A DNA stretch of 5,617 nucleotides from DATJZH01 sp035499215. Its GTDB lineage: Bacteria; Actinomycetota; Actinomycetes; Streptosporangiales; Streptosporangiaceae. Shown here in pieces: positions 1 to 4,247 of this stretch. Under the pieces are notes generated by a model that saw only the letters and a program-made list of their open reading frames with translations, ran no database searches and was not told the DNA's origin. The first letter of the stretch is position 1. Each line of letters opens with the position of its first letter. The stretch lies in assembly GCA_035499215.1 (NCBI GenBank), contig DATJZH010000127.1, positions 1-5,617 on the forward strand, written 5' to 3'. The position numbers and the translations under genes were made by a program.

Positions 1-58
1 CACGAACTGTAATCCGCGGTCGGCCCGCTGCCTTTCCCCGCAGCCAGGCAGGATAGCC

Positions 59-79
59 CATCACCTAAGCCAGGTGATG
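59..79. other. 8-bp perfect inverted repeat (hairpin or operator-like)
   Basis: CATCACCT at 59-66 and AGGTGATG at 72-79 are perfect reverse complements around a 5-nt loop (AAGCC). No U-tract follows on either strand. With no complete gene on either side, it could be a terminator relic or a protein-binding palindrome. The pairing is directly visible; the role is unknown. Confidence 0.4.
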
Positions 80-116
80 ATTCCGGCCTGCCCGGCCCGC
101 AGTTTTGGGAGCGGGT

Positions 117-170
117 TTGCCGTCACGCCAGCCGCCGATAATCTTGCCGTCACGCCATCCTCCGATAATG
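117..170. repeat. Two-copy 27-bp tandem direct repeat
   Basis: The 26-bp block at 117-142 (beginning TTGCCGTCACGCCA, ending CCGATAAT) is repeated at 144-169 with 24 of 26 positions identical; the differences are G to T at repeat positions 15 and 18. The period is 27 bp. Such repeated blocks just inside an end are typical of IS21-family elements, whose ends carry several transposase-binding repeats. The repeat is certain, its meaning is inferred. Confidence 0.85.
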
Positions 171-205
171 CTGGGTCAATTCTAAATTTGCCGGCCGTTC
201 ACCAC
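117..205. mobile_element. Possible IS21-family terminal remnant
   Basis: Three things suggest a decayed insertion-sequence end: the two 26-bp direct repeats (117-142, 144-169); the motif CTGGGTCAATTCTAAATTTG that follows at 171-190, reminiscent of the GGGTCAATTTT...GCCG stretch close to many IS21-type termini; and the start of an unrelated coding fragment at about 200. No transposase (istA) or helper ATPase (istB) sequence is recognisable in the first 116 bases, so if this is an IS end the rest lies to the left of the window or has been lost. The match to IS21 ends is from memory of the family and is not an alignment. The exact outer boundary cannot be placed. Confidence 0.3.
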
Positions 206-329
206 GGCGGAACGCCGGCTCGCCGGCCGCTTCGAGATGCTCGTGCAGCTGTTTATCGGGATCCTGTTCATTTCCATCTCGGCCACCGTGACGCCGCGCT
301 CCGGCCGGCCGCGGGCCTGGAAGCGCTGA
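186..329 (+). pseudogene. Fragment resembling a CPA1-type cation/proton antiporter
   Basis: The plus-strand frame is open from 186 (stop TAA at 183-185) to the TGA at 327-329. It reads ...TAERRLAGRFEMLVQLF followed by IGILFISISATVTP: a charged helix leading into one hydrophobic segment of about 20 residues. This arrangement, with a basic RF/RRF stretch before a (V)LLVGLLFV-like helix, resembles the middle of CPA1-family Na+/H+ antiporters. After ATVTP the frame becomes Arg/Pro-rich and stops, so the rest of the protein is missing on both sides; a real antiporter has 10-13 membrane helices. The break at its 5' side coincides with the putative IS21 end, which suggests insertion followed by decay. 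An internal ATG at 237-239 exists but has no convincing ribosome binding site. The family assignment rests on about 30 residues and is tentative. Confidence 0.35.
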
Positions 330-405
330 TGCGGGCGGGCCTGGATCAGTTACGGGAGCTGATCAGGGAGGCGGGGCTTGAGCTGGCACCCAGCGCTGAA
401 CGGCG

Positions 406-441
406 GCCGGCGCCAGGTGCTGTCGTGCACCTGGCGCCGGC
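406..441 (-). terminator. Strong 15-bp hairpin downstream of the SHOCT gene
   Basis: Bases 406-420 and 427-441 form a perfect 15-bp, very GC-rich stem with a 6-nt loop (TGTCGT). On the minus strand it lies about 40 bp after the stop codon of the SHOCT-domain gene. It has no U-tract on either side, as is common for actinobacterial hairpin terminators. Because it is symmetric it may also block transcription entering from the decayed region on the left. Confidence 0.65.
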
Positions 442-478
442 GTGCCGCACGCGGCGGCCCGCGGAACTCAAAGCTGGC

Positions 479-886
479 CTATGCGAGGATCTTCGCCTTC
501 TCGCGGTCGAACTCCGCCGCTGAGATGACTCCCCGGTCACGAAGATCAGCCAGCTTCGCCAGCTGGTCGGCAGTGCTTGCCGGCGACTCCGCCGCAGCCT
601 GCTGGACATACCTGCGCATTTCCGCGTCCTGGTGCTGAGCCTGGCGGACAGCCCGCTCATGCATCGATCCGCCGCGGGCGATCAGGTAGACCAGCACGCC
701 GATGAGCGGGATAAACAGCACGAACAGGAACCAGAGGGCCTTGGCGAAGCCGCCCAGGTCATGGCTACGGAAGATATCGATGATTACCATGATCAGGATC
801 CAGATCCAGATCACCCACAGGAAGAACTCAAGCAGCGTCCAGAACAGGTCCAGCAGCGGATACGACGAACTGGCGAGGACGTGCAT
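479..886 (-). CDS. PLDc_N-like/SHOCT domain membrane protein
   Basis: This encodes a 135-residue protein. Residues 10-36 (LLDLFWTLLEFFLWVIWIWI...) and about 50-71 (ALWFLFVLFIPLIGVLVYLI) are two membrane helices joined by a short loop (DIFRSHDLGGFAK). This is the arrangement of the PLDc_N domain, a short membrane module also found without the phospholipase domain. Residues 72-104 are polar and probably helical. Residues 108-135 (QLAKLADLRDRGVISAAEFDREKAKILA) match the SHOCT motif, a short C-terminal oligomerisation-type domain. The ATG at 884-886 is preceded by GAAAGGGG with 5-nt spacing; the same frame stays open much further upstream, but that extension is antisense to gntK and is not expected to be coding. 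It appears to be transcribed alone: gntK lies 166 bp upstream in the same direction with a hairpin between. Domain identity is good; the cellular function of this family is unknown. Confidence 0.85.
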   Translation of the reverse strand: MHVLASSSYPLLDLFWTLLEFFLWVIWIWILIMVIIDIFRSHDLGGFAKALWFLFVLFIPLIGVLVYLIARGGSMHERAVRQAQHQDAEMRRYVQQAAAESPASTADQLAKLADLRDRGVISAAEFDREKAKILA

Positions 887-1015
887 TCGGGCCCCTTTCG
901 CAACGAGAATCGTTAGGCACCTGAACACAACTGCCGTGTTCCAGGGCGGGTCCAGCTTTCGCTGGCAGCCGGTCTTCGGCATCACCCATCGCGGGTGAGA
1001 CGGCGCAGGCAGCTG

Positions 1016-1042
1016 GCACCGCCGGCGCGACGCCACTGGTGC
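1016..1042 (-). terminator. Imperfect hairpin just after gntK
   Basis: GCACC (1016-1020) pairs with GGTGC (1038-1042), and inside a 3x3 internal loop GGCG (1024-1027) pairs with CGCC (1031-1034). It starts 10 bp past the gntK stop codon on the minus strand. There is no U-tract. Smaller hairpins further on (TCACCC/GGGTGA at 982-998; CCAGC/GCTGG at 952-965) lie between it and the SHOCT gene. It may be a weak terminator. Confidence 0.35.
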
Positions 1043-1052
1043 GGCGAGAGCT

Positions 1053-1595
1053 TCAGCTGCCCCCGGCGCGGCCCGGACCCGCCTGCCGGCCCGGCGCGGC
1101 GGCGAGGTGCAGGTCGCCGATGATCGCAGTGACGAGTTCCTCCGGCGTTCCGCCGGCGGGCATGACGAGCGCGTCCTCCGCCGGATGCGGCATTTCCAGA
1201 TCGTCGAACTGGCTGTCCAGGAGCCCGGGGGGGAAGAAATGCCCGTGCCGGGCGGTGAGCCGGGCCACGTCTGCGTCGTGCCCGACGTCCAGGAACACCA
1301 GCCGTGCGTCGGGACGCCCGTCCAGCAGCACCTCCCGGTAGGCACGCTTCAGTGCCGAGCAGGCCACGACGCCCGGATCGCCCGCCGCAGCCCGCTCGTC
1401 CATCCAGGCGCCGATCGCCGCCAGCCAAGGCCACCGGTCATCGTCGGTGAGCGGTATCCCGGCGGACATCTTGGCAACGTTGGCGGCCGGGTGGAAGGAA
1501 TCACCGTCAGCGAACTCCCAGCCGAGCCGGCCTGCCAGCAGCGCACCGACCGTCGACTTGCCACTGCCGGACACGCCGGCCACCACCACGATCAT
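1053..1595 (-). CDS. gntK: Gluconokinase
   Basis: This 180-residue cytosolic kinase phosphorylates D-gluconate with ATP to 6-phosphogluconate, which feeds the pentose phosphate pathway (or Entner-Doudoroff where present). Visible family features: P-loop GVSGSGKST at residues 7-15 with Lys13; the substrate-region signature DGDSFHPAANVAKMSAGIPL (30-49) followed by TDDDRWPWL (50-58); ACSALKRAYREVLL (78-91); and RHGHFFPPGLLDSQFDDLE (116-134). Length is slightly above the usual 160-175 because of a Gly/Ala/Arg-rich tail (about 167-180). The ATG at 1593-1595 is the first possible start after an in-frame TGA five codons upstream. Its ribosome binding site is poor, which fits translation coupled to the small ORF that ends inside this start codon. 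No GntR-type regulator or gluconate permease is adjacent. Identification is confident. Confidence 0.96.
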   Translation of the reverse strand: MIVVVAGVSGSGKSTVGALLAGRLGWEFADGDSFHPAANVAKMSAGIPLTDDDRWPWLAAIGAWMDERAAAGDPGVVACSALKRAYREVLLDGRPDARLVFLDVGHDADVARLTARHGHFFPPGLLDSQFDDLEMPHPAEDALVMPAGGTPEELVTAIIGDLHLAAAPGRQAGPGRAGGS

Positions 1596-1714
1596 CGCAT
1601 GACCGGGCGGTCAGGTCGCAGGCGGATATCGGCCCAGTGGGCGGCCATACCGATCACGGTCCACTTGCGGCTCGCCGGCGTCTCGCGCCAGCCCCGCGGC
1701 TGATCTGCGCTCAT
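1592..1714 (-). CDS. Possible 40-residue leader ORF coupled to gntK
   Basis: An ATG at 1712-1714 opens a 40-codon frame (MSADQPRGWRETPASRKW ... RPDRPVMR). Its TGA overlaps the gntK ATG in an ATGA arrangement, the usual sign of translational coupling. An in-frame TAG lies four codons upstream, so this is the longest version. A GAGGT ribosome binding site is present but 11 nt from the start, which is rather far. The predicted peptide is polar and Trp/Arg-rich, has no membrane segment, and is not recognised. In favour of reality: the overlap and the weak ribosome binding site of gntK itself. Against: any ATG followed by A creates such an overlap, and short open frames are frequent at this GC content. 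It may simply be the untranslated leader of gntK. Confidence 0.3.
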   Translation of the reverse strand: MSADQPRGWRETPASRKWTVIGMAAHWADIRLRPDRPVMR

Positions 1715-2137
1715 ACGTGGACGCTACCTCGCTCTTGGCGGAGATGATGGCCGTCCCGCGGACTGGCCCGCTTCCCGCGGGCTGGCCCGCATTGTCTGCG
1801 GCCCGGCCGGCAAGAGGCGGGGAACAGCCTCTGGCATCCGGTGTCAGGTGCACGGGCCTGTGCGACTCGCTGCAATCCCGGGCCGGCGTTCCTGGCAAGC
1901 TCCCCCGTCGTGCCGCCAGCGCCGCCGACAGGAAAAGGGCAAGCAGGGACGAAGGTCACTGTTCCCCGGGTGCCGGACGTAGTCCGATGGCAAGCGGTCG
2001 GGCGATGCCCTTCGACAGCTGTGCGGGCCGGCAGCAGCGCGGGCATGCCTTCGGCGGCGGCGCGGCGGCCGCTGAGGCGAAGGCCGGCGAGTTGCTTGCA
2101 CGCCGGCTGTGACGCCGGAGCGGGGAAGTGGGTCGAG
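1715..2137. other. Intergenic stretch without a convincing gene
   Basis: About 420 bp lie between the divergent gntK leader and the plus-strand small ORF at 2138. Open frames run across it in several phases on both strands, but their translations are Ala/Arg/Pro/Gly-rich with no recognisable family, and none has a good start. It holds a 19-bp tandem repeat (1754-1791) and a direct repeat of ACGCCGG near 2110. It presumably contains divergent promoters, but no clear -35/-10 pair could be assigned. A decayed gene is possible. Confidence 0.5.
1754..1791. repeat. Two-copy 19-bp tandem repeat
   Basis: The unit TCCCGCGGACTGGCCCGCT at 1754-1772 is followed directly by TCCCGCGGGCTGGCCCGCA at 1773-1791, identical at 17 of 19 positions. 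It lies 40-77 bp upstream of the small ORF that precedes gntK, so it could be a binding site in that promoter region or a simple slippage duplication. Confidence 0.8.
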
Positions 2138-2365
2138 ATGACGGTCGATGCCCAACAAGCGGCGCGCAATCAGCAGGTGATAATGCTCGTCCTCCTGGTG
2201 ACTGCGGCGAAAGCCCTCGTCCGGAACAGAACCGTTGTAGTGCTCGGGCTGGCAGCAGTGGGGCGTGTCGCGCAACAGAGGGGGGCAGCCACGTCGGCGG
2301 CCCTGCGGCGCAGGACGGCCGCCAACATGGCGGCCTGGCGCCGTAGCCAGCCCCCCGCCACGTAG
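2138..2365 (+). CDS. Small hydrophobic hypothetical protein
   Basis: This 75-residue frame begins MTVDAQQAARNQQVIMLVLL. Residues 14-24 (VIMLVLLVTAA) and 32-42 (TVVVLGLAAVG) are two short hydrophobic stretches separated by a basic KALVRNR segment. The C-terminus is basic (LRRRT ... WRRSQPPAT). This looks like a small membrane-associated or amphipathic protein, but no family is recognised. The same frame is open further upstream (from 1841), but that part is low-complexity; the ATG at 2138-2140 was chosen because the protein-like sequence begins there and GGGGAAG lies 9 nt upstream, an imperfect ribosome binding site. Roughly four in five third positions are G or C, which is consistent with coding but not decisive here. 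It converges on the Sap/GAP-family gene. It may be real or chance. Confidence 0.42.
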   Translation: MTVDAQQAARNQQVIMLVLLVTAAKALVRNRTVVVLGLAAVGRVAQQRGAATSAALRRRTAANMAAWRRSQPPAT

Positions 2366-2370
2366 CGGGG
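2353..2370. terminator. GC hairpin over the stop codon of the 75-residue ORF
   Basis: CCCCGC (2353-2358) pairs with GCGGGG (2365-2370) around a 6-nt loop that contains the first two bases of the TAG stop codon. It has no U-tract. It could be part of a termination region for the plus-strand ORF. Confidence 0.35.
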
Positions 2371-2405
2371 CCGGCCTTCGGAAAGGGGCCCCGGGCCCGC
2401 CTGGA

Positions 2406-2436
2406 CGAAAGATCCCGGCTGGTTCGGGGACTTTCG
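2406..2436. terminator. Bulged 10-bp hairpin between convergent genes
   Basis: CGAAAG (2406-2411) pairs with CTTTCG (2431-2436). After a single bulged A, TCCC (2413-2416) pairs with GGGA (2427-2430), closing a 10-nt loop. It sits between the ends of the convergent genes (plus-strand stop at 2365, minus-strand stop at 2514), the expected place for a bidirectional terminator. No U-tract is present. Confidence 0.5.
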
Positions 2437-2513
2437 AGGCCGCCCGGCCTGCGTCCATGCCGGGGTGCCGAGGGCCGGTCCCGCCGGACCCGGCAGCGCG
2501 CGGCATCGGCAGG

Positions 2514-3194
2514 TCAGCTCAGCAGGCGGGCCAGGCCGGAAATCACCATGTAGGCGCCCACGAAGATAGCCACGCCGGCCATGAGCTGCCGCGCGTGGCT
2601 CATCAGCCAGTCCTGGGCGTGCTGAAGGCGCGCTTTCGTTGCCTCGGGCCGGAATTCCAGGAACGCGAACGGGATGAGCACCAGCGAGAACTCGATGATC
2701 ACGAACACGATCACGGCGACGGCTTGCGCCGCGGTGGACGACTTCCCGGTGATCAGCTGATGCAGCGCGGTGATATAGCTCGCTCCCGGCGTGCCTGCCA
2801 CCGCGCCGATCAGGACGACGAGCCCGACCCTGGGCTCGCGCAAGACCCGCTGCGCCCAGCCGTCCTTCTTGGCCGGCTGCCCGCCACCGGCCGGGGCGGG
2901 TGCTTTCTGCCGGCCGTGCACGCGGCCCGTTGCCACCAGGACGCCGATGGCCAGCAGCGGCACCCCGAGGGCCAGGTCGAGGCCCGCGCTGGCCGAGCCC
3001 TGGGTCTTGACCGCGTCGGCCTGCAAGACGAACACGTCCAGCAGGCCGATGGCCAGGCTCATGCCCATGCCGCCCAGCAGGAAGCACTCGAACATCAGCC
3101 GCGGCCGCGCGTTCTCGATCAGCAGCAGGTCAATGGCGAACAGCTTCGGGTTCAGAGCCGCCAGGACCGCCAGCCCGAAGAATGCCGCATTCAC
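2514..3194 (-). CDS. Sap/GAP-family (LysE-superfamily-like) membrane protein
   Basis: This 226-residue integral membrane protein has six predicted helices at about residues 4-26, 34-58, 71-90, 123-147, 155-180 and 203-224, and a Lys/Pro/Gly-rich cytosolic-type loop at 91-121. Family signatures are visible: LAVLAALNPKLFAIDLLLI near the N-terminus, FLLGGMGMSL in helix 2, and GAVAGTPGASYITALHQLI around helix 4. These are typical of the actinobacterial Sap (sulfolipid-1-addressing)/GAP family. Mycobacterial members are linked to moving surface lipids (sulfolipid, glycopeptidolipid) across the membrane; the substrate here is unknown. The start is GTG (rc of 3192-3194): an in-frame TGA three codons upstream leaves no longer option. 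The ribosome binding site is weak, so translation may depend on the ORF that overlaps its start by 4 bp. Family assignment is confident, function is not. Confidence 0.9.
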   Translation of the reverse strand: MNAAFFGLAVLAALNPKLFAIDLLLIENARPRLMFECFLLGGMGMSLAIGLLDVFVLQADAVKTQGSASAGLDLALGVPLLAIGVLVATGRVHGRQKAPAPAGGGQPAKKDGWAQRVLREPRVGLVVLIGAVAGTPGASYITALHQLITGKSSTAAQAVAVIVFVIIEFSLVLIPFAFLEFRPEATKARLQHAQDWLMSHARQLMAGVAIFVGAYMVISGLARLLS

Positions 3195-3412
3195 GGCAAC
3201 TCAGGCTGCGCTGCCGTCCCTCCCGTGGCCATCGGCGATCCCGGGTACCGGGTGCGGCACGGGGACCGGCTGATTATCCCCGTACAGCGGGGGTCGGTTA
3301 TCCCCGTGTCGATGGGGCCAGCGGACGCGGCAGAGGCCGGGCTCGCATCACAGTCGCTGCGGGGCGGCTCGCCGGCCGGCAGTCTCGTCCGGTCGATTCC
3401 GTCTGACATCAT
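3191..3412 (-). CDS. Possible 73-residue ORF coupled to the Sap/GAP-family gene
   Basis: A minus-strand frame starts at ATG 3410-3412 (a second ATG follows immediately). It has a good ribosome binding site (GGCAGGAG, 6-nt spacing) and ends in TGA at 3191-3193, overlapping the GTG start of the membrane-protein gene as GTGA. The 73 residues (MMSDGIDRTRLPAGEPPRSD ... GTAAQPELP) are Pro/Ser/Arg/Gly-rich and probably disordered, with three Cys and no membrane segment or known domain. About 80 percent of third positions are G/C, yet two rare ATA codons occur, both inside the 24-bp repeats at 3272-3319, giving the repeated peptide CTGI/DTGI. The ribosome binding site and overlap argue for translation, perhaps as a coupled leader. 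The lack of conserved-looking sequence argues that it may be only a leader region. Confidence 0.38.
   Translation of the reverse strand: MMSDGIDRTRLPAGEPPRSDCDASPASAASAGPIDTGITDPRCTGIISRSPCRTRYPGSPMATGGTAAQPELP
3259..3283. other. 7-bp inverted repeat beside the tandem repeats
   Basis: ACGGGGA (3259-3265) and TCCCCGT (3277-3283) are perfect reverse complements across an 11-nt loop. The right arm is shared with the first 24-bp repeat, so alternative structures are possible. It lies 65-90 bp upstream of the membrane-protein start. Confidence 0.4.
3272..3319 (-). repeat. Two abutting 24-bp imperfect repeats with hairpin potential
   Basis: On the minus strand, 3319-3296 and 3295-3272 share the form G.CCCC..C...ACGGGGATAA.C and are identical at 17 of 24 positions, with the core ACGGGGATAA fully conserved. 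Each copy can fold on itself (CCCCG/CGGGG at 3278-3292; CCCC/GGGG at 3302-3317). The unit resembles type I-E CRISPR repeats, but no spacer separates the copies, so it is not an array. It lies about 80-125 bp upstream of the Sap/GAP-family gene. Confidence 0.7.
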
Positions 3413-3508
3413 GATCGGCTCCTGCCGTCGACGGGCCGGCTGTAGCCGACCGACGCCCGCCGGGTCACCTTGATGCTCCGCCCCAGGAAGCACAGCCGGA
3501 TCACCCGG

Positions 3509-3625
3509 TCAGGGTGAGGCCTGCACCTCCCATTCGCGGCGCCGGTTCCCGGTCCGGCCAGTGCCGTCCAGGATCCAGTACCGCAGCGAGTCCATGATCA
3601 GCTGCAGCGCTTGCGGGTTGCGGCA
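3509..3625 (-). pseudogene. glgX: Remnant of glycogen debranching enzyme (GlgX/TreX type)
   Basis: Between stop codons, the minus strand encodes 38 residues beginning C-RNPQALQLIMDSLRYW. The segment LQLIMDSLRYW, preceded by a (N/H)P motif, is strikingly like the stretch of GH13 GlgX/TreX debranching enzymes just before the conserved HVDGFRFDLA motif; actinobacterial GlgX typically reads HPHxLQLIMDSLRYWVTEMHVDGFRFD. Here the similarity ends after RYW. The sequence continues ILDGTGRTGNRRREWEVQASP and stops, and the HVDGFRFD motif with its catalytic context is absent. A full GlgX has about 700 residues, so this is a tiny deletion remnant; the REWEV end might be a rejoined C-terminal piece, but that is a guess. 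The enzyme would cleave alpha-1,6 branches of glycogen, a pathway related to the nearby glucoamylase. The motif match is from memory. Confidence 0.5.
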
Positions 3626-3677
3626 CTAAGGCTGTTGCCGCAGCCGGCGTAGCCTCGGCCAGCGCGAGCTAGGTCGC

Positions 3678-3713
3678 CGCGCCTGCCGGCCGGTCATTCG
3701 GCCACAAGGCGCG
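3678..3713 (-). terminator. Two-part hairpin downstream of the 68-residue gene
   Basis: CGCGCCT (3678-3684) pairs with AGGCGCG (3707-3713). After a 3x3 internal loop, GGCCG (3688-3692) pairs with CGGCC (3699-3703) around the loop GTCATT. It lies 56-91 bp past the stop codon of the minus-strand 68-residue gene and has no U-tract. It is probably that gene's terminator. Confidence 0.5.
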
Positions 3714-3768
3714 CGGCCGGCGGCATGGGTGAATTTCGCCGTGCTTGGCCCGCCGGGCACCGGAGGGG

Positions 3769-3975
3769 TCAGCGCGAACCCGGCGCCGCCTCCGGCGCCA
3801 CTTCCGCCCGGAACCACGCGCCCGGCGCGAACACCGCCAGATCCTTCTGAGGTCCCGAGTGCTGACGCTGGATGAGCAGGAAGCCGCCAGCGGTGACGCT
3901 GAACGTGTCCCCCTCCTCGTAGGTGATCTCGCCGTTTCCTGCCGGGGCACCGCCCAGACAGACCTTGACAGCCAT
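3769..3975 (-). CDS. Small hypothetical protein, 68 residues
   Basis: The frame begins MAVKVCLGGAPAGNGEITYE and continues EGDTFSVTAGGFLLIQRQH (21-39), then a Gly/Pro/Lys turn and DLAVFAPGAWFRAEVAPEAA. Alternating hydrophobic and polar residues suggest a small all-beta domain of four or five strands. There is no signal peptide, no membrane helix and one cysteine (Cys6). No family is recognised; short proteins that carry a residue on a FSVTAGGFLLI-like strand pair are common as uncharacterised actinobacterial genes. The ATG at 3973-3975 was chosen over two further upstream ATGs (frame open to 4014) because AGGAAGGAG lies 9 nt before it, the best ribosome binding site on the minus strand of this window. 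It is transcribed away from the GH15 gene and appears monocistronic. The gene call is confident, the function unknown. Confidence 0.75.
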   Translation of the reverse strand: MAVKVCLGGAPAGNGEITYEEGDTFSVTAGGFLLIQRQHSGPQKDLAVFAPGAWFRAEVAPEAAPGSR

Positions 3976-4005
3976 GACCCGGCACTCCTTCCTACGCGGC
4001 CGGAT

Positions 4006-4242
4006 ATGCATCACCTGCCACGGTACCCCGCGGCCCTCCGCGTCCGGCCGTCACTGACCGGCGCGGCCGGCGGCGCCGCCACCCCGGCGCCGCTCACCGC
4101 CGAAGCAAGGCGGCTGCACCGCCACTACCGCGAGCTGGCCGCCAGGCCGCGCCGGCCCGACGCGCCGGCACCGGCAACGGGCCCTGGGGGCTCGACTACT
4201 CAATCTGGCCCGGCCAGTCTTGCGTGCTGCGGGCGTCACTGA
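4006..4242 (+). CDS. Doubtful 78-residue ORF
   Basis: The frame from ATG 4006-4008 encodes MHHLPRYPAALRVRPSLTGA..., a Gly/Ala/Pro-rich stretch, then a helix-like segment LTAEARRLHRHYRELAARPRR and a low-complexity tail ending CCGRH. Third positions are very G/C-rich in the first 58 codons, but no proper ribosome binding site precedes the start (only GGCCGG). The frame extends upstream antisense to the 68-residue gene, as chance frames do at this GC content. No family is recognised. It may be a gene relic or noise. Confidence 0.2.
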   Translation: MHHLPRYPAALRVRPSLTGAAGGAATPAPLTAEARRLHRHYRELAARPRRPDAPAPATGPGGSTTQSGPASLACCGRH

Positions 4243-4247
4243 ATAAT
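4220..4247 (+). promoter_or_regulatory. Candidate sigma-70-like promoter for the glucoamylase gene
   Basis: TTGCGT at 4220-4225 and AATAAT at 4242-4247 are spaced by 16 bp. The -10 matches TATAAT at five of six positions and the -35 keeps the TTG. It is an AT-rich spot in very GC-rich surroundings. The predicted transcript start is about 4254, giving a leader of roughly 115 nt before the glucoamylase ATG. Confidence 0.45.

Larger units (their letters stand above)
3413..3768. other. Gene-poor stretch with a debranching-enzyme relic and a hairpin
   Basis: The 356 bp upstream of the coupled small ORF contain no intact gene. Two supported items lie here: a short GlgX/TreX-like coding fragment on the minus strand (3509-3625) and a two-part hairpin (3678-3713). 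Between 3413 and 3508 another minus-strand frame (DRVIRLCFLGRSIKVTRR...) runs to a TGA at 3409-3411, overlapping the ATG at 3410-3412; it is not recognised. Confidence 0.5.

Noticed and set aside
900..1052. Promoter for the SHOCT gene
   Set aside because: TTGTGT and TAACGAT are present on the minus strand but only 9 bp apart, and no properly spaced pair was found.
887..1345. N-terminal extension of the SHOCT gene to an ATG at 1345
   Set aside because: The added residues are out-of-frame gntK sequence, and the ATG at 886 has a clear ribosome binding site and the normal family start.
1107..1703. 198-codon plus-strand ORF opposite gntK
   Set aside because: It is antisense to a gene with unmistakable gluconokinase motifs; its own translation matches nothing.
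1841..2137. Upstream extension of the 75-residue plus-strand ORF, and the opposite minus-strand frames (1711-2169, 1844-2506)
   Set aside because: All are Ala/Arg/Pro/Gly-rich low-complexity translations without plausible starts or family features.
3259..3319. CRISPR array
   Set aside because: The two repeat-like units touch with no spacer (24-bp period). A type I-E array needs about 61 bp per unit, and no cas gene is visible.
2265..3473. 402-codon plus-strand ORF and a 305-codon minus-strand ORF (2170-3087) over the membrane-protein gene
   Set aside because: Both are other-frame shadows of the Sap/GAP-family gene and run on into intergenic DNA. Their composition is low-complexity with many His, Arg, Asp and Gln residues from out-of-frame reading.
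3413..3508. Minus-strand frame reading DRVIRLCFLGRSIKVTRR..., ending at a TGA at 3409-3411
   Set aside because: Protein-like in appearance but without a credible start, and not recognised. It may be another piece of relic DNA, so it is mentioned only in the region entry.
3745..4005. 5' part of the plus-strand frame 3745-4242
   Set aside because: It is antisense to the 68-residue gene, which has a strong ribosome binding site. Only the part from 4006 is listed, at low confidence.
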